DNA of 64,000 nucleotides from Archilochus colubris. Lineage: Eukaryota > Chordata > Aves > Apodiformes > Trochilidae. The DNA is taken from NCBI GenBank assembly GCA_023079485.1, contig CM041115.1, positions 29,936,826-30,000,825 on the forward strand. The letters are read 5' to 3'. Each line of letters starts with the position of its first letter. The stretch's first letter is position 1. A program made the translations under genes and the position numbers. This document shows, piece by piece, positions 13,501 to 23,680 of this stretch. The notes under the pieces are model-generated. The model did no database searches, was not told the DNA's origin, and saw nothing but the letters and a program-made list of their open reading frames with translations.

Positions 13501-15860
13501 AATACAATCTGATGACACAGATAGACTCATTGAAGCCCCTGAAAATTAGTTTGATAACAGCAGGGGGGAAAAAAAAAGACAGTAATTGCTTAATTACTCT
13601 TAGCTTTGAATCCCTAAAACAATGCAGTTATGTAGCTGGACATTTGCTTTCTGTATCAGTCTGGAAAATTAATGCATGTTTTTTTTGCATACTTCAAAAT
13701 TTCTCTTTTCATTTTGCCTTGTTGCAATAATTTAAAATATAATTGCTTGCCTTTTTGTTTTCCAAAGACACAACAGGAAATTCAAACCATTAATTTAATC
13801 CATTCTTTGAAAGCAAAAAAAAACCCACAACCCAAAACCCAACAAACCAAGAGCTATTCTCCTAATAAAACAACTTGGATTATTGTAATTGTGACAAGAG
13901 AAGGATATATATGTTATAAAGAGAAGGATATGTTTCAAGCAGGACAATTTACTTTTCAGGATGATTTGTGAGATGCTAGTTCATATTTGCTAGCTCTACT
14001 GCAACTGTAATACCCTCTTTTCAATATTTTCCTAGAAACTTTCAGGTTATATAATCTTTCTTTTTTCCTACTCTTTTCAGAGTAATTCTGCAGTCCAGTG
14101 TTCAGAAAAATAAAACCTCTGAACCTAGCATTTCTGACAGTACAGACATTACTAAAAGAACTACCAGGTCTGCTGCAAGAAAAAAACATTTAAAAAAGGT
14201 GAGAGTTACCCTCTTTGCAGATCCAGTAACTGTTCTTTAGGTAATTACTTAGAGCCAGCATATACGTTGTTGACAGGAGCTTTTTCCACAGTTCAGTTCC
14301 TCCCTCTAGCAATGGGAGAAACAATTTTATGGTTTATGCCACATACTGACAATATCTAGAACCTTAAACCTTATGTCATCTGTTTATGTTGCTCAGTCTG
14401 CCAGCTCAGAGAATATTATATTGTAATTCCTAATGTAAGTCAGGATTACTGAAGGTGAGAAGCAACTTTCTTTACTAAACCTCTGCATGGAGTAAGAGGT
14501 GGACAAGTTGTTCATATCACTGAGCCAATTATTCTTCAGTACACTAAGTAAAAATTTAGAATAATTTTATGGACAACTGAAATGCCATAGTAGTGGAGAG
14601 GTGAGGTGTACAAGATGCATGTTTATACTGGTGTGAGATTTTTCTCTGAGAGTATGATTTATAATCTGAACTGAACTTGTTCAGTAAAGCTTAACAACAT
14701 TTTAAATTTGGATTTAAAAGGACTGAAAGTACCTTTTGTTCCAGGACCATATATATGGCTACTGTGTTTCTCTGTGTGTGCATGTGTTCATGCCCTTCTA
14801 CAGCAGGTCATTATGAAAGAAGAGCCTGGGAGCATAACTTAAAACAGTTTCCAAGCAGTTTCCAGTGGTTACGGCTGAACAGAATTTGTCTTGTGTTTAT
14901 ATTGAACAACTTTTGAATGGGACTGTCACGTGCTGAAGAGACTTGTTGGGAAGAGTAAAAGGTGGTAAATAATAACAGAGGTAGTTAACTTTGAGTTATA
15001 AATGTTGCTGGAAATTCCAAGTTTTTGTGCAGTTTTTTCTGCACAGAGCGTTTTTTCCCCCTTCCACATTCTGACACATTGAAGGTAAAAGAAGTTATGA
15101 AAAAGTCACTCTATCAAGCAGTGGAAATAGCTATTAGCAGTAGACTACAAGTATTACTAAAACTCTGAAGTATTTCTTGGGATTTTCCTGTTTGTTGGGT
15201 TGGATTTTTTCCTCCATTTTGTATCATTTTCACTATATAGGTTTTTAATCAAACAGACTGATGGGATTCTCCCTTCTGGCTTTATTCTTTATGCCTTTCC
15301 CAGTTTTAAGCTCCTTGCAACTCTTGATAGCACATCTGAACAAACATTTTCAGTCCTTGGAAAACACACATCCAAACTGATCTTTGTGCTGCATGAGATG
15401 AAATTACCTATCCTTAGAATGAAGTAACATCCCTAAATAGAGTTCATAGAAGAATTTTTGAAATAAATCCTATAGATGTATTCCAGATTCATGACTCCAA
15501 AAAACAAGGATCAAGTTGATCTCAAACTTCATAAATGACTTCATGTTTTAAGGGATTTTCTAAAACTTCTCCCCCCAGTATTTTTTCCACATACCTTTTC
15601 TTTTCTTCTAACTTTCAAGGTCAAAGAATTTCAGTCTCTTCAAGTTTGGATCCAATACTCAAATTTATCTTAAATAGCTATGTCAAAGTTCTGGAGTTCT
15701 TAATTATCTTGCCATTTGAGAGGGTCACTTGAGTCCTGTCCCTCTAAATGGTATTTCGGTATGACTGTACAATTTCATGGACCTAGAGTGCAGTACCTTT
15801 TTGTTAATCTAATAGGTGTTCTTTCACTTTTCTTGTAGCATTTGGTAAAACTCCACTCCC

Positions 15861-15893
<33 letters not shown>

Positions 15894-16870
15894 TTTTTTT
15901 TAATACATCCCTTTGTTTTTTCATCTCTTTTAAGTTTATTTTCATTTCTTGAAGTCCATGCAGTTGGCATTACCTGATAACGTTCAAACTGATTGACCTA
16001 TTCCAGAGAAACTGGATTGCAGACTAGAGAATAATAATTATTATTACAAAATTGAGCCAACTTCTGTCTTTGTCGAGACCTTGCTGCCTTCTTTGAATTT
16101 ATGACATCACTATGAACCGTATTTTCATTTTCCTGTGTGATATATTCCAGTGGAAACATCATGAAGTATTTTTACATTAATCTCATTTGTTGATGCTTTA
16201 GGTAATTTTAGACAATTATTACTGCTGATGAAATCACATTTGTCACCCATCCTAATGGAGTATAATCTGCAGAGAGATGGGTAATTCATTTGGCACTTCA
16301 TCCTTCATTCTGTTGGAGAGACTATCATAAATGGTCCCAGAATGATTTTTCAGCCAAAACAACCATCTGTATCTAAAACACTCTATACTGGTTTTGGAAA
16401 AATAATGTAGGGAATTTCAATCAATAACATTCATCACATTACCTTTGGGGAACATCTCTAGATGACAGCTGCCATCTATGAAAGACCAATATGGGTGAAT
16501 ATAAAACACATTGTATATTGTGATTGAAATAATACATATGTTGAACTGCAAGAAGTGACCTAATTAGGGCATTATCAAACCAGACCAAACCCTGCAACTG
16601 ATCCTGAAACCTTTGTTTCTCTTGTTAAGATGTCTTCCTCATAGATTTGCCAATTACTGAGAACTTCATGTTTGTATTTTAAGATGTATGCATCAGATCC
16701 AAACCAATTGAATCACAGGAAGACATAAATGAAGTACTCTTTTCCATGTCGCCACACATAAGGGAATTAGTATTATCTATATAGCAAGTAGTTGACCAGA
16801 AATTAATTGTTGAGTGGTAAAGGACTTTTGGTAGGTAGAGATGCTTAATAGAATGCAGGTAAACCTATGG

Positions 16871-16920
<50 letters not shown>

Positions 16921-17500
16921 AGTATGGGGAGAAAATAAGATTCTTGTATGCTTTTATGTCTTTTAACCAGAGAGGCATATCACAAAAACTTACCAAAGAC
17001 TAATATGCTTTAAAAGTCTCCTATGCCCTTTTTGCTTTGCTAGGAATTGTAAAGTAACCTTCTGCACCCTTGTTCAAACACAGTATCACCTTCAGCATTT
17101 CAGAGCTTGTCTATATGTAATCTAAATCTTAAATCTAGCTTTAAAAAAGTAATGTTTCTGTACTATTCTTTCCACTTTCCCTGCAGTCTTATACTTCAGA
17201 GGGAAAGAAAAAAGAAAAGCAATGCTTTACTGCAAATGTGCTTAATGAAATTATGGTATTTTTAATTTTCTATTGCATTTCCTTAAGAAACCGAACCTTT
17301 CTTCATCTTTTCTGTGACCAGACTAGTCCATGCTTTCTTTACAATCAATATTGTTGTCTTCCTAAATGCAGTGACTTTTATCTTGTTTGAAGTATTGTTT
17401 ACCTAGTCTGAAATGTTTGCTTGAATACATGTGGAATTCATGTGTAACTTTTTTCCTCAAATTTATTTTATTTCAGCAGCCAGTCCGTCCCATGGACTAG
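1489..17500 (+). CDS. CDC14B: CDC14B, dual-specificity protein phosphatase (3' part, nine coding exons)
   Basis: Spliced CDS: 1489-1555, 2981-3043, 3948-4035, 4359-4589, 5280-5418, 5549-5702, 6462-6562, 14081-14198, 17477-17500. All junctions are GT/AG and phases agree, giving about 327 C-terminal residues; the N-terminal part lies upstream. CDC14 phosphatases remove phosphate from Ser-Pro sites made by CDKs and act in mitotic exit, the DNA-damage checkpoint and cilia biology. Counting from the first whole codon, the signature HCKAGLGRTG lies at 147-156, with nucleophile Cys148 and Arg154 of the CX5R loop. The general-acid Asp region [10 protein letters not shown] and the family motif [10 protein letters not shown] are intact. 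After the catalytic domain come ITQ-type '[15 protein letters not shown]' and a basic tail. Catalytic text is close to both CDC14A and CDC14B; the VILQSSVQ and TKRTTRSA motifs in the tail and the HABP4/ZNF367 neighbours decide for CDC14B. Confidence 0.95.
2981..3043 (+). CDS. CDC14B: CDC14B exon, interdomain segment
   Basis: Acceptor TTTTAG ends at 2980 and donor GTAAGT starts at 3044. It has 21 codons, starting [10 protein letters not shown] and ending EYEHYE, the conserved link between the two domains. Confidence 0.93.
3948..4035 (+). CDS. CDC14B: CDC14B exon ([11 protein letters not shown] segment)
   Basis: Acceptor TTGACAG ends at 3947 and donor GTATGC starts at 4036. It encodes [12 protein letters not shown] and [12 protein letters not shown], and ends one base into a Gly codon finished by the next exon. 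Confidence 0.93.
4359..4589 (+). CDS. CDC14B: CDC14B exon with catalytic Cys
   Basis: Acceptor CAAATAG ends at 4358 and donor GTATGG starts at 4590. The 231-bp exon runs from [14 protein letters not shown] through [10 protein letters not shown] to the catalytic HCK. The intron cuts the phosphate-binding loop one base after the Lys codon. The frame stays open about 270 bp into the upstream intron, which is incidental. Confidence 0.95.
5280..5418 (+). CDS. CDC14B: CDC14B exon with P-loop remainder
   Basis: Acceptor ATGCAG ends at 5279 and donor GTAAGT starts at 5419. It encodes [18 protein letters not shown] and ends FLR with two bases of an Asp codon. It supplies the P-loop Arg and the GSVIGPQQ motif. 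Confidence 0.94.
5549..5702 (+). CDS. CDC14B: CDC14B exon (end of catalytic domain)
   Basis: Acceptor GGTAG ends at 5548 and donor GTAACC starts at 5703. It encodes [18 protein letters not shown] through [12 protein letters not shown] to DSEL. It closes the catalytic fold. Confidence 0.92.
6462..6562 (+). CDS. CDC14B: CDC14B exon ([14 protein letters not shown])
   Basis: Acceptor TTATCCAG ends at 6461 and donor GTAAGT starts at 6563. It encodes an acidic patch YSDEDE, then the conserved [15 protein letters not shown] and an Ala/Pro-rich stretch. It ends two bases into an Ala codon. Confidence 0.93.
7396..7419. repeat. Poly(T) run, 24 bases
   Basis: An uninterrupted T homopolymer inside the CDC14B intron. 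Confidence 0.95.
10746..11100 (-). mobile_element. CR1 LINE 3' fragment
   Basis: The plus strand begins with 'tggtttgggttggaagggac', the reverse complement of the CR1 3' UTR. It continues into the end of ORF2 in antisense ('aaaatttcttctgaatgtc', 'cagctttcttgtagaccttc'). It is diverged and 5' truncated; both edges are approximate. Confidence 0.88.
14081..14198 (+). CDS. CDC14B: CDC14B exon (basic C-terminal tail)
   Basis: Acceptor CTTTTCAG ends at 14080 and donor GTGAGA starts at 14199, after a 7.5-kb intron. It encodes [16 protein letters not shown], then [16 protein letters not shown]. These motifs are recalled from human CDC14B rather than CDC14A. The Lys/Arg cluster is a plausible nuclear or nucleolar signal (inference). 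Confidence 0.88.
15861..15892. repeat. (TC)n microsatellite
   Basis: About 30 bases of nearly pure TC dinucleotide followed by a T run. Confidence 0.95.
16871..16917. repeat. Poly(A) run, 47 bases
   Basis: A pure A tract. No retrogene or LINE body is recognisable upstream, so its origin is unclear. The real length may differ because such runs are error-prone in sequencing. Confidence 0.95.
17477..17500 (+). CDS. CDC14B: CDC14B terminal coding exon (QPVRPMD, stop)
   Basis: Pyrimidine-rich acceptor TTATTTCAG ends at 17476. In phase 0 the frame reads QPVRPMD then TAG. A second AG three bases downstream (CAGCAG) would drop one Gln. The human tail I remember ends differently (SLSISRTKTVLR), so this may be an alternative or bird-specific end; another 3' exon outside view cannot be excluded. 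Confidence 0.6.
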   Translation, partial: QPVRPMD

Positions 17501-20500
17501 AACAGTACTGCACCAAATTTCAAACAAGCAATCAGTGTTGAAGTGGATATTCAGGAATCATGGGGATATAACTCGATGGGACTTGATGCAATTCAAGGAA
17601 GAATACTCTGGCTCCATTTTTCAGCAAAAGTGAAACAGAAGAATCTCTTCCATACTTGTAGAATAAAATGAACTATCAATAAGACAGTTGGTAGACATGC
17701 TTCTAATGTTCTAACACTTCCTCAAACTAAACCAACAAAATCTGTGTACATTTAGACTCAGGTGTAAATACTTAAGCTCTCTATAAGAGAGAGCTTGCAA
17801 GTATGTAAGATGCATGTGTATAATTGTGATGGCAATCACTTAGCTGCTGACCACCAGAAATTAAAAGATGGTGGGGAGCTTTTAAATATATAAATCTGTG
17901 TTGTCCATTCAGACTGGGCTCAAGTCTTGACTTGAGACTGCATATTAACCATGAAAGCTTTCTTCTTATAGTATTGGTACTGTGTTAATTGGCTCTTCTT
18001 TCTTATTTTGTATGAAGTTTTTTATGAAGCCACAGTATTGAGTACACAAAGTAACTATTGTCCACCAAAGAGTGCTTTATTTTCAAAGGTTGTGTGGTTT
18101 GTTTATTTTGAAAATACTAACTCTAAGCAATTAACTTGTTTTTAATAGACTTTTAGTTGTTCACCACCTGTGTCTTTTTTTAAATAGTTGCAATTGCTTT
18201 AAATCTAGTATGATTTTAAGGGGGAAGGAAAACATCTTACCACTTAAAGCAGTGCTAGCATATTAAAATTTCATTACTGTTTCTTCCCCTATCCTCAAGT
18301 CTTTTAGGTGAAACTTCAGGTTACCCTATCTAAAAGCTAAGGATTTTTCCTAGGTTTTATTTCTACACTTGATAACACATGGTTGTTACAGTTTTTTTGA
18401 TTTGAGACACTTAATGAGTGCAGCACACAAAAAAGGGAAAATAAGTTTGCTGTACAACCAAGATTAGTAGTGGAACTTGGGCAGATTCAGTTTTTATCAT
18501 GTACTTAACACTATAAAAACTACAGCTTACCTCTGTTAAAAACACAGTGCAATTATCAGAAGAGCCTGTCTGAGACTGGATTTTTTTTTTCCACTACAAG
18601 ACAGTCTTCAGACATTGGCCTCATTTTTCCAGTATCACTTTTCACATTATGAAGTCTCAGTGCTGGCTTTAGAAGTGTACCCTTGTCTGCCAACTGAAGT
18701 TTATAGCTGCATATCCCTCAGATGAGGACTGTTACCACATGGCCTTAAATATTATAGAGTGATATGTTATGTATGTTATTGTAGATCTATTATTTAGTGA
18801 CACTTACAGTAGAAAGTAGAAGAAATTGAGAGATCTGAAATGTTAGCAAATGTTAAAGGTACAGATTACTTCTGCAAGGGAGACAGTTTTGCTTTTATGA
18901 ATGTAAGTGGGCAGGTTGAGAGTCAAGTTTCAGTCTACATTTCTGTCTATATCTTTTAAATTAAAATTATGCTTTCTGTTAGGTTGTTGAGTTTTTTAAT
19001 GCCAGTCTTAATAACCAGATATTTGGTGGCAAGGGCATGATGAGATGGGAAGGGAAGCAGAATGAAAAGTGCAAGTGACTTTCCAGGTTGCATCTTCAAG
19101 TTTGTATTGTCAAAATTTGAAGTATGAATAGCAGATAAACAGAGGCTTGTATGGTGCAGAATAAAGAACCATCAGGGCTCATCCCCAAAATGTTTTTGTT
19201 TTCTGCTTCACCCTCACCACTCTTCTCATCTAGGTGTAAAACACTGAAAAAGGAGGGACAGAATGCATTCTGACACAGTGATGAAAATTTCTTGGTTTTC
19301 TTTTTTTTTTTTTTAAAGTAAGCCACTTGCCCAAAAGTTGAAGTACAGGTAACCACAATACATTGTGCAAATACGAATCTGTGTTTATTTTTGATGAAAA
19401 TCTTGGAAGGCAGAAGGGTTGCAACTAGTGTGGTGAGAGTCAAAACAAGATTTGGAATTGTTTGTTGTGTATGGCTTTGCCCGTCTTTTGGCTGAGCTTC
19501 ATCTTTTAGCTTCTTTGGTTTTAATCTAAAAATGATGTGTCTGTTTCACACTCCTTCCAAATTCCAAATTGGAATTTGAATTTTTTAAAGTAACCAGCAG
19601 AGCCATTAGCAATTTCAGGTTCATCAGAAGTAAATTTGAGTAAAACTAAGTGCACAAACACACACAATAGCAACTCTAGCTAAAATAAAACGGCATGTTT
19701 AACATTAATTTGTTTCAGGATACCACTTCCACCACCCAGTATCCAAGTATGGAACACATAGATGTCAAAATGATTTTATATTTGAACACTCTAAATAGCC
19801 TTTATATGGAAAATTAACTCATTACCTCATTGTGTCCCACCTAGTTGTATTGTTTAGTTTGTCCCTCTGAATTTTTGGTATTTTGTCTAGCACTTTTATT
19901 ATACCATACCAAAGTTGTCTTAATGACCAGAATGAAGAGTGGTTATGGGTGACGAAGTCCTTGGTTTATAAATGTTTTTTGCATTGTGAAGTATTATGTG
20001 CCAAAATAGAATGTGTGATGGCAGCTGCATCATCATCGAACCACAGAGCAGCTGAAGAAATCTTTCTGCTGTCATCAACTGGAGTTTTTCCTTACAAATT
20101 CCTTACCCTCTTCCAAATTTATGACACATGGATTCTCCCTTGATCTCATATTCAAAAGTATGCAGCATACTCAAATCCTGCAATATTTTTGGTTCAGTAT
20201 CTAGCTGCCATTACAGTATTAATGACCAACTCCAATGTTAACCCAGACCATGTCTTTTTGCCCCAGTATGACAACAGAGGAAGTGCTGCTGATTTAAAAC
20301 AAAACAAAACAAAAATTGTAGAGACTCATGCATTAAAATGGAAAAAAAAAAAAAGAAAAAAGAGAAAAAAACAAAAATGTGATGTTCACCAGTTTGTTGC
20401 ACTGCAGTTTTTATATTAATGGTTTGCAAACTCTTTGTCTTGCATAAACTCATGTACAGACTATCAAGATCTAAAAGGTCTTGACTAATCAGTACTGTTC

Positions 20501-20730
20501 ATCCTGATTATTTTTAAATTGTATATTTCTAATCATATTTTTTTAACTTGGATTGACAGAATGGGAGTTTATTTTCCTGAAGGTATTTTTAAGATAAAGC
20601 TTAATATTATCTTGTAATATCAAGTAGTTCAATGCATTTGGGTCTCATTTGAAACTATTGCATATTGTATTTGATTTTATACAAAATACTGAATAGTGAA
20701 AATTGTAAACATAAAATGTGTAAAATTAAA
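17501..20730 (+). other. CDC14B: Probable CDC14B 3' UTR and downstream flank
   Basis: AT-rich, gene-free DNA follows the CDC14B stop. Candidate poly(A) signals on the plus strand are AATAAA at 17662, 19160 and 19684, and an ATTAAA near 20724 in an A-rich stretch. The true end cannot be fixed without transcript data. No conserved ORF is seen here. Confidence 0.4.
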
Positions 20731-23680
20731 AATAATAGAAGTTTGCTTTCTCATTATTATTTCCACAATTCTAAAAAAAATCAGCATAAAAATAATCATA
20801 TCTGTTCCACATGGACTCATATGTGCTCTGAAAAACAATGCAAGAATCTCAGCTGTTTTAATTAGAGAAAAAATCCTTAAAACATATGCTTTTCTAATTT
20901 CAACAGTGGTTAACTCCTGGCTCTACATTTCAGAAGATGTTGGACATCAGTAATTGTGTTTGGATTATCGGAATACTCTTACCCAGTAAAAAACACAGTG
21001 GGATTCTAGTTAATTTGTTTTCTTTCTCCATGATCATATGGTCTCATTAAGTATTATATGCTTTGATACTTACCATGAAAGTAAAGGTTTTTTGAAAGAA
21101 AAAAATTAAATTTTTGGAAACAATTCTTCTTAACATAAAAATTGATTGTGGTCTAGTTTTCATTTTGCAAAAAACAACAGTTCCAAACACAATAGCAAAA
21201 AATACTGACCAACTCAAACAGCCTCACCTTCCCTATGAGAAAATTCAGAATTTGCACACCCCAAGCAGAGCCTGTTTGACGAGCAAGTAAACTTTCACCA
21301 ATGTTGGAAAATCTGTGTTTGTGTGTTGCAAGGTGATCCTTTATAAACTTATATGAATGTGTAAAATCACCTTTTCCTGATGAACTAATTGCCTGAAGAG
21401 AGAATGGTCGGTGTTGTCTGAGAAAACATCAGTTAATGCATATGATATCCAGAGGAAAATACAGGTAAGCCCTATCATATTAGCAATTTAACAAGTACTG
21501 GCACTGGATAGGGGAGGGTGGAGGACTGAAAAATTCTACAGAAAACAGCCAAACAGTGACCTAGGTCAAATCCATTAACAAGCTACTGTACTGCCAGAGT
21601 TACACCTTTACAAATTTTTAAAATAACTTTAATTTGGGTCTATTTAGCCTCCCTTGAATTAGTTACTACACAGCCTATTCAACAGATAAAAGGAGGCCGT
21701 AGCATAATGGATGTGCCACTAGAAGTAGTCGAGGCTGGTGTTAAAAAAGAGAAATGTGTACCAGATGACCAACTCATTGTTTATTGCTTTTTCTTGCATT
21801 TGTGGTGGGGGGGTTGGTTTCACATGGGTGTGACTGATCACACCCTAAAGCCCCTAAAATGGAAGATGGCTGAGAGGTGATGGGCAAGGGTGATGTGCTT
21901 GTGAAGTTCAGGGGTGGCACAGAGTGTTAATGGACCACAGCTGCTGTAACTTTATCTGCAACACAAGGGAGGAGAGGGGCCTGTGTTTTAGATAAATGGC
22001 TGTCAACAGTTGAGTGGATCACCAGGTGGCAGACTTGTTTCTCCCCAGTTCTTCAGAGAGTGAATGCAGCACAGGGAGATTGAATACACAGAGTATAAGC
22101 CCTAGACACCTACCAAAAGAATTCCAAAGAGTGCAATGGCATGGGGTGGGTGGCATCAACCCTTCTCTTCCTTCCTGGCATCTACGGTCATCCTCTGTGA
22201 TGACATTCTGGGGACCAGTAATGGGAATCACACTGCTATTGGGAATGAACTATCTATTGCAGCTGCTGTCTTTGACAAAGTATAGCCTGTATTTTTGTTG
22301 TGTTTTCAGTATACTTTTTGTTGTAAATCAGAAATGCTGTATGGATTTGATATCAACCCTCTTCAAATAAGTAAACCTGGTATTAAGTGTGACATCCTCC
22401 AAGAACTGGGGCTAAATGTTGGTCTGTGACAACAAGGACTGGGGGAAGGTATCTAGGAAAGGTCCCTCTAACAGCTCCACTCCTGTACTTCCTGTCAAAC
22501 TCTGCCCCAGTGCACAGGGCTGCTAAACAATCTGTCAAAACCAGACAACCTAAGCAGCAGCTGCTGTTTTTCTTCTCTTAGTCCTGGCATGCAGTGGTCC
22601 TACTGCGTAGCAGCAGATATAAAGCACTTCTGTGTCAGTAGGACCTCTGATTCCCAGCTCTTCCAACTACACCTGGTGCTGCAGTCCAGTTATGCCAGCA
22701 AGAGGACAAAGTGGTAAACCCCAAATTTGTTGTGCCCTAACAGGACAGAGGGAGCAGGACATTGTCCATGGCAGCAGCTATTACTAATGCAAAAAAGATC
22801 CACGATTGATTGCTGCAAATTGCAGGAAGATAAACACCGTGCAAATGCTGAAGAAAGATGATTCACACCATTTCAAGCTTGCTTTTACCTCCATCACTGC
22901 TTTGATGCTGTTTCCATAAGGTGGCATAGCAATTCTTTGGTCTTCTATGCACACGAAGGGGCTCAGCCTCTTCATTACACCTCATTCAAAAGGTGTATGA
23001 GGTGTATGCCTTTCTAGAAATGCAGTTTCTCTCTAGACCCACTTGTGTTTCTTCCCAGGTTTGTGTTCTGCTATTACCAGATCCATCTTTTACTGTTCTT
23101 CAAAAAATGTTCCTAGGACTAAATGTCTACTCAATACTCACAATAGGTGACATTTGTCCTGGGGTGATGCTTCTAGGTGGTTTTTGTCCATCTCTTCCAC
23201 ACCAACATAATCTCTGTTTTTATGTAGGCTATTATTTAATGTTGCTTTGTTAGGTCTTCTCCCCACTCATTTGAAGGATTCCTTCCCTTCCTCCCACTGA
23301 TCAGACCTTTTCTAGACTATTGTAATTCACTTCAATGGAAGCTTCATTGAAAAATTTACTAGGCTTTACTTTTCCCACAACAGCTTTCAACATTCAGAGC
23401 CTTTGTTAGAGCAAAGAAAACCTCTAAAACCAGCATTCAATCTTGAACAAATACCTTGTTGCTGCTGCTTTTACCTTCTGATAAACCTAATCTGCTAATT
23501 CAATTACAGTATGTAAAACTCAGTATCTTTCATTCACATAGTAACAACTGTATAAATCTAGACAGAGGAACTAATTATGCTAAAAGCAGACAGCAGCTTA
23601 TTGAGTCCCGTTAATTAGCAGTAAAACATTAGAGACAATAGAACACTGAATATTCACATTAGCTACCCAAACAGAGAGAA
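20731..23680. other. Convergent intergenic region between CDC14B and HABP4
   Basis: No gene is recognised. The part from about 21740 to 22760 is richer in GC and in punctuated ORFs (longest 22014-22370, 118 codons) than its surroundings. It includes an AATAAG/GTAAACCTGG-type stretch near 22360 that faintly recalls an LTR. I could not find matching ends, so it stays unassigned. Confidence 0.5.

Larger units (their letters stand above)
6563..14080 (+). other. CDC14B: CDC14B 7.5-kb intron
   Basis: No additional exon is recognised. It contains a 24-T run (7396-7419) and a CR1 fragment (10746-11100), and is otherwise unremarkable AT-rich DNA. The short ORFs have no recognisable protein. Confidence 0.7.
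14199..17476 (+). other. CDC14B: Last CDC14B intron
   Basis: A 3.3-kb intron with no recognised coding content. It carries a CT-rich microsatellite and a 47-base poly(A) run, listed separately. Confidence 0.65.

Noticed and set aside
16871..16917. Poly(A) run as the tail of a processed pseudogene
   Set aside because: No gene-like sequence or target duplication could be recognised beside it.
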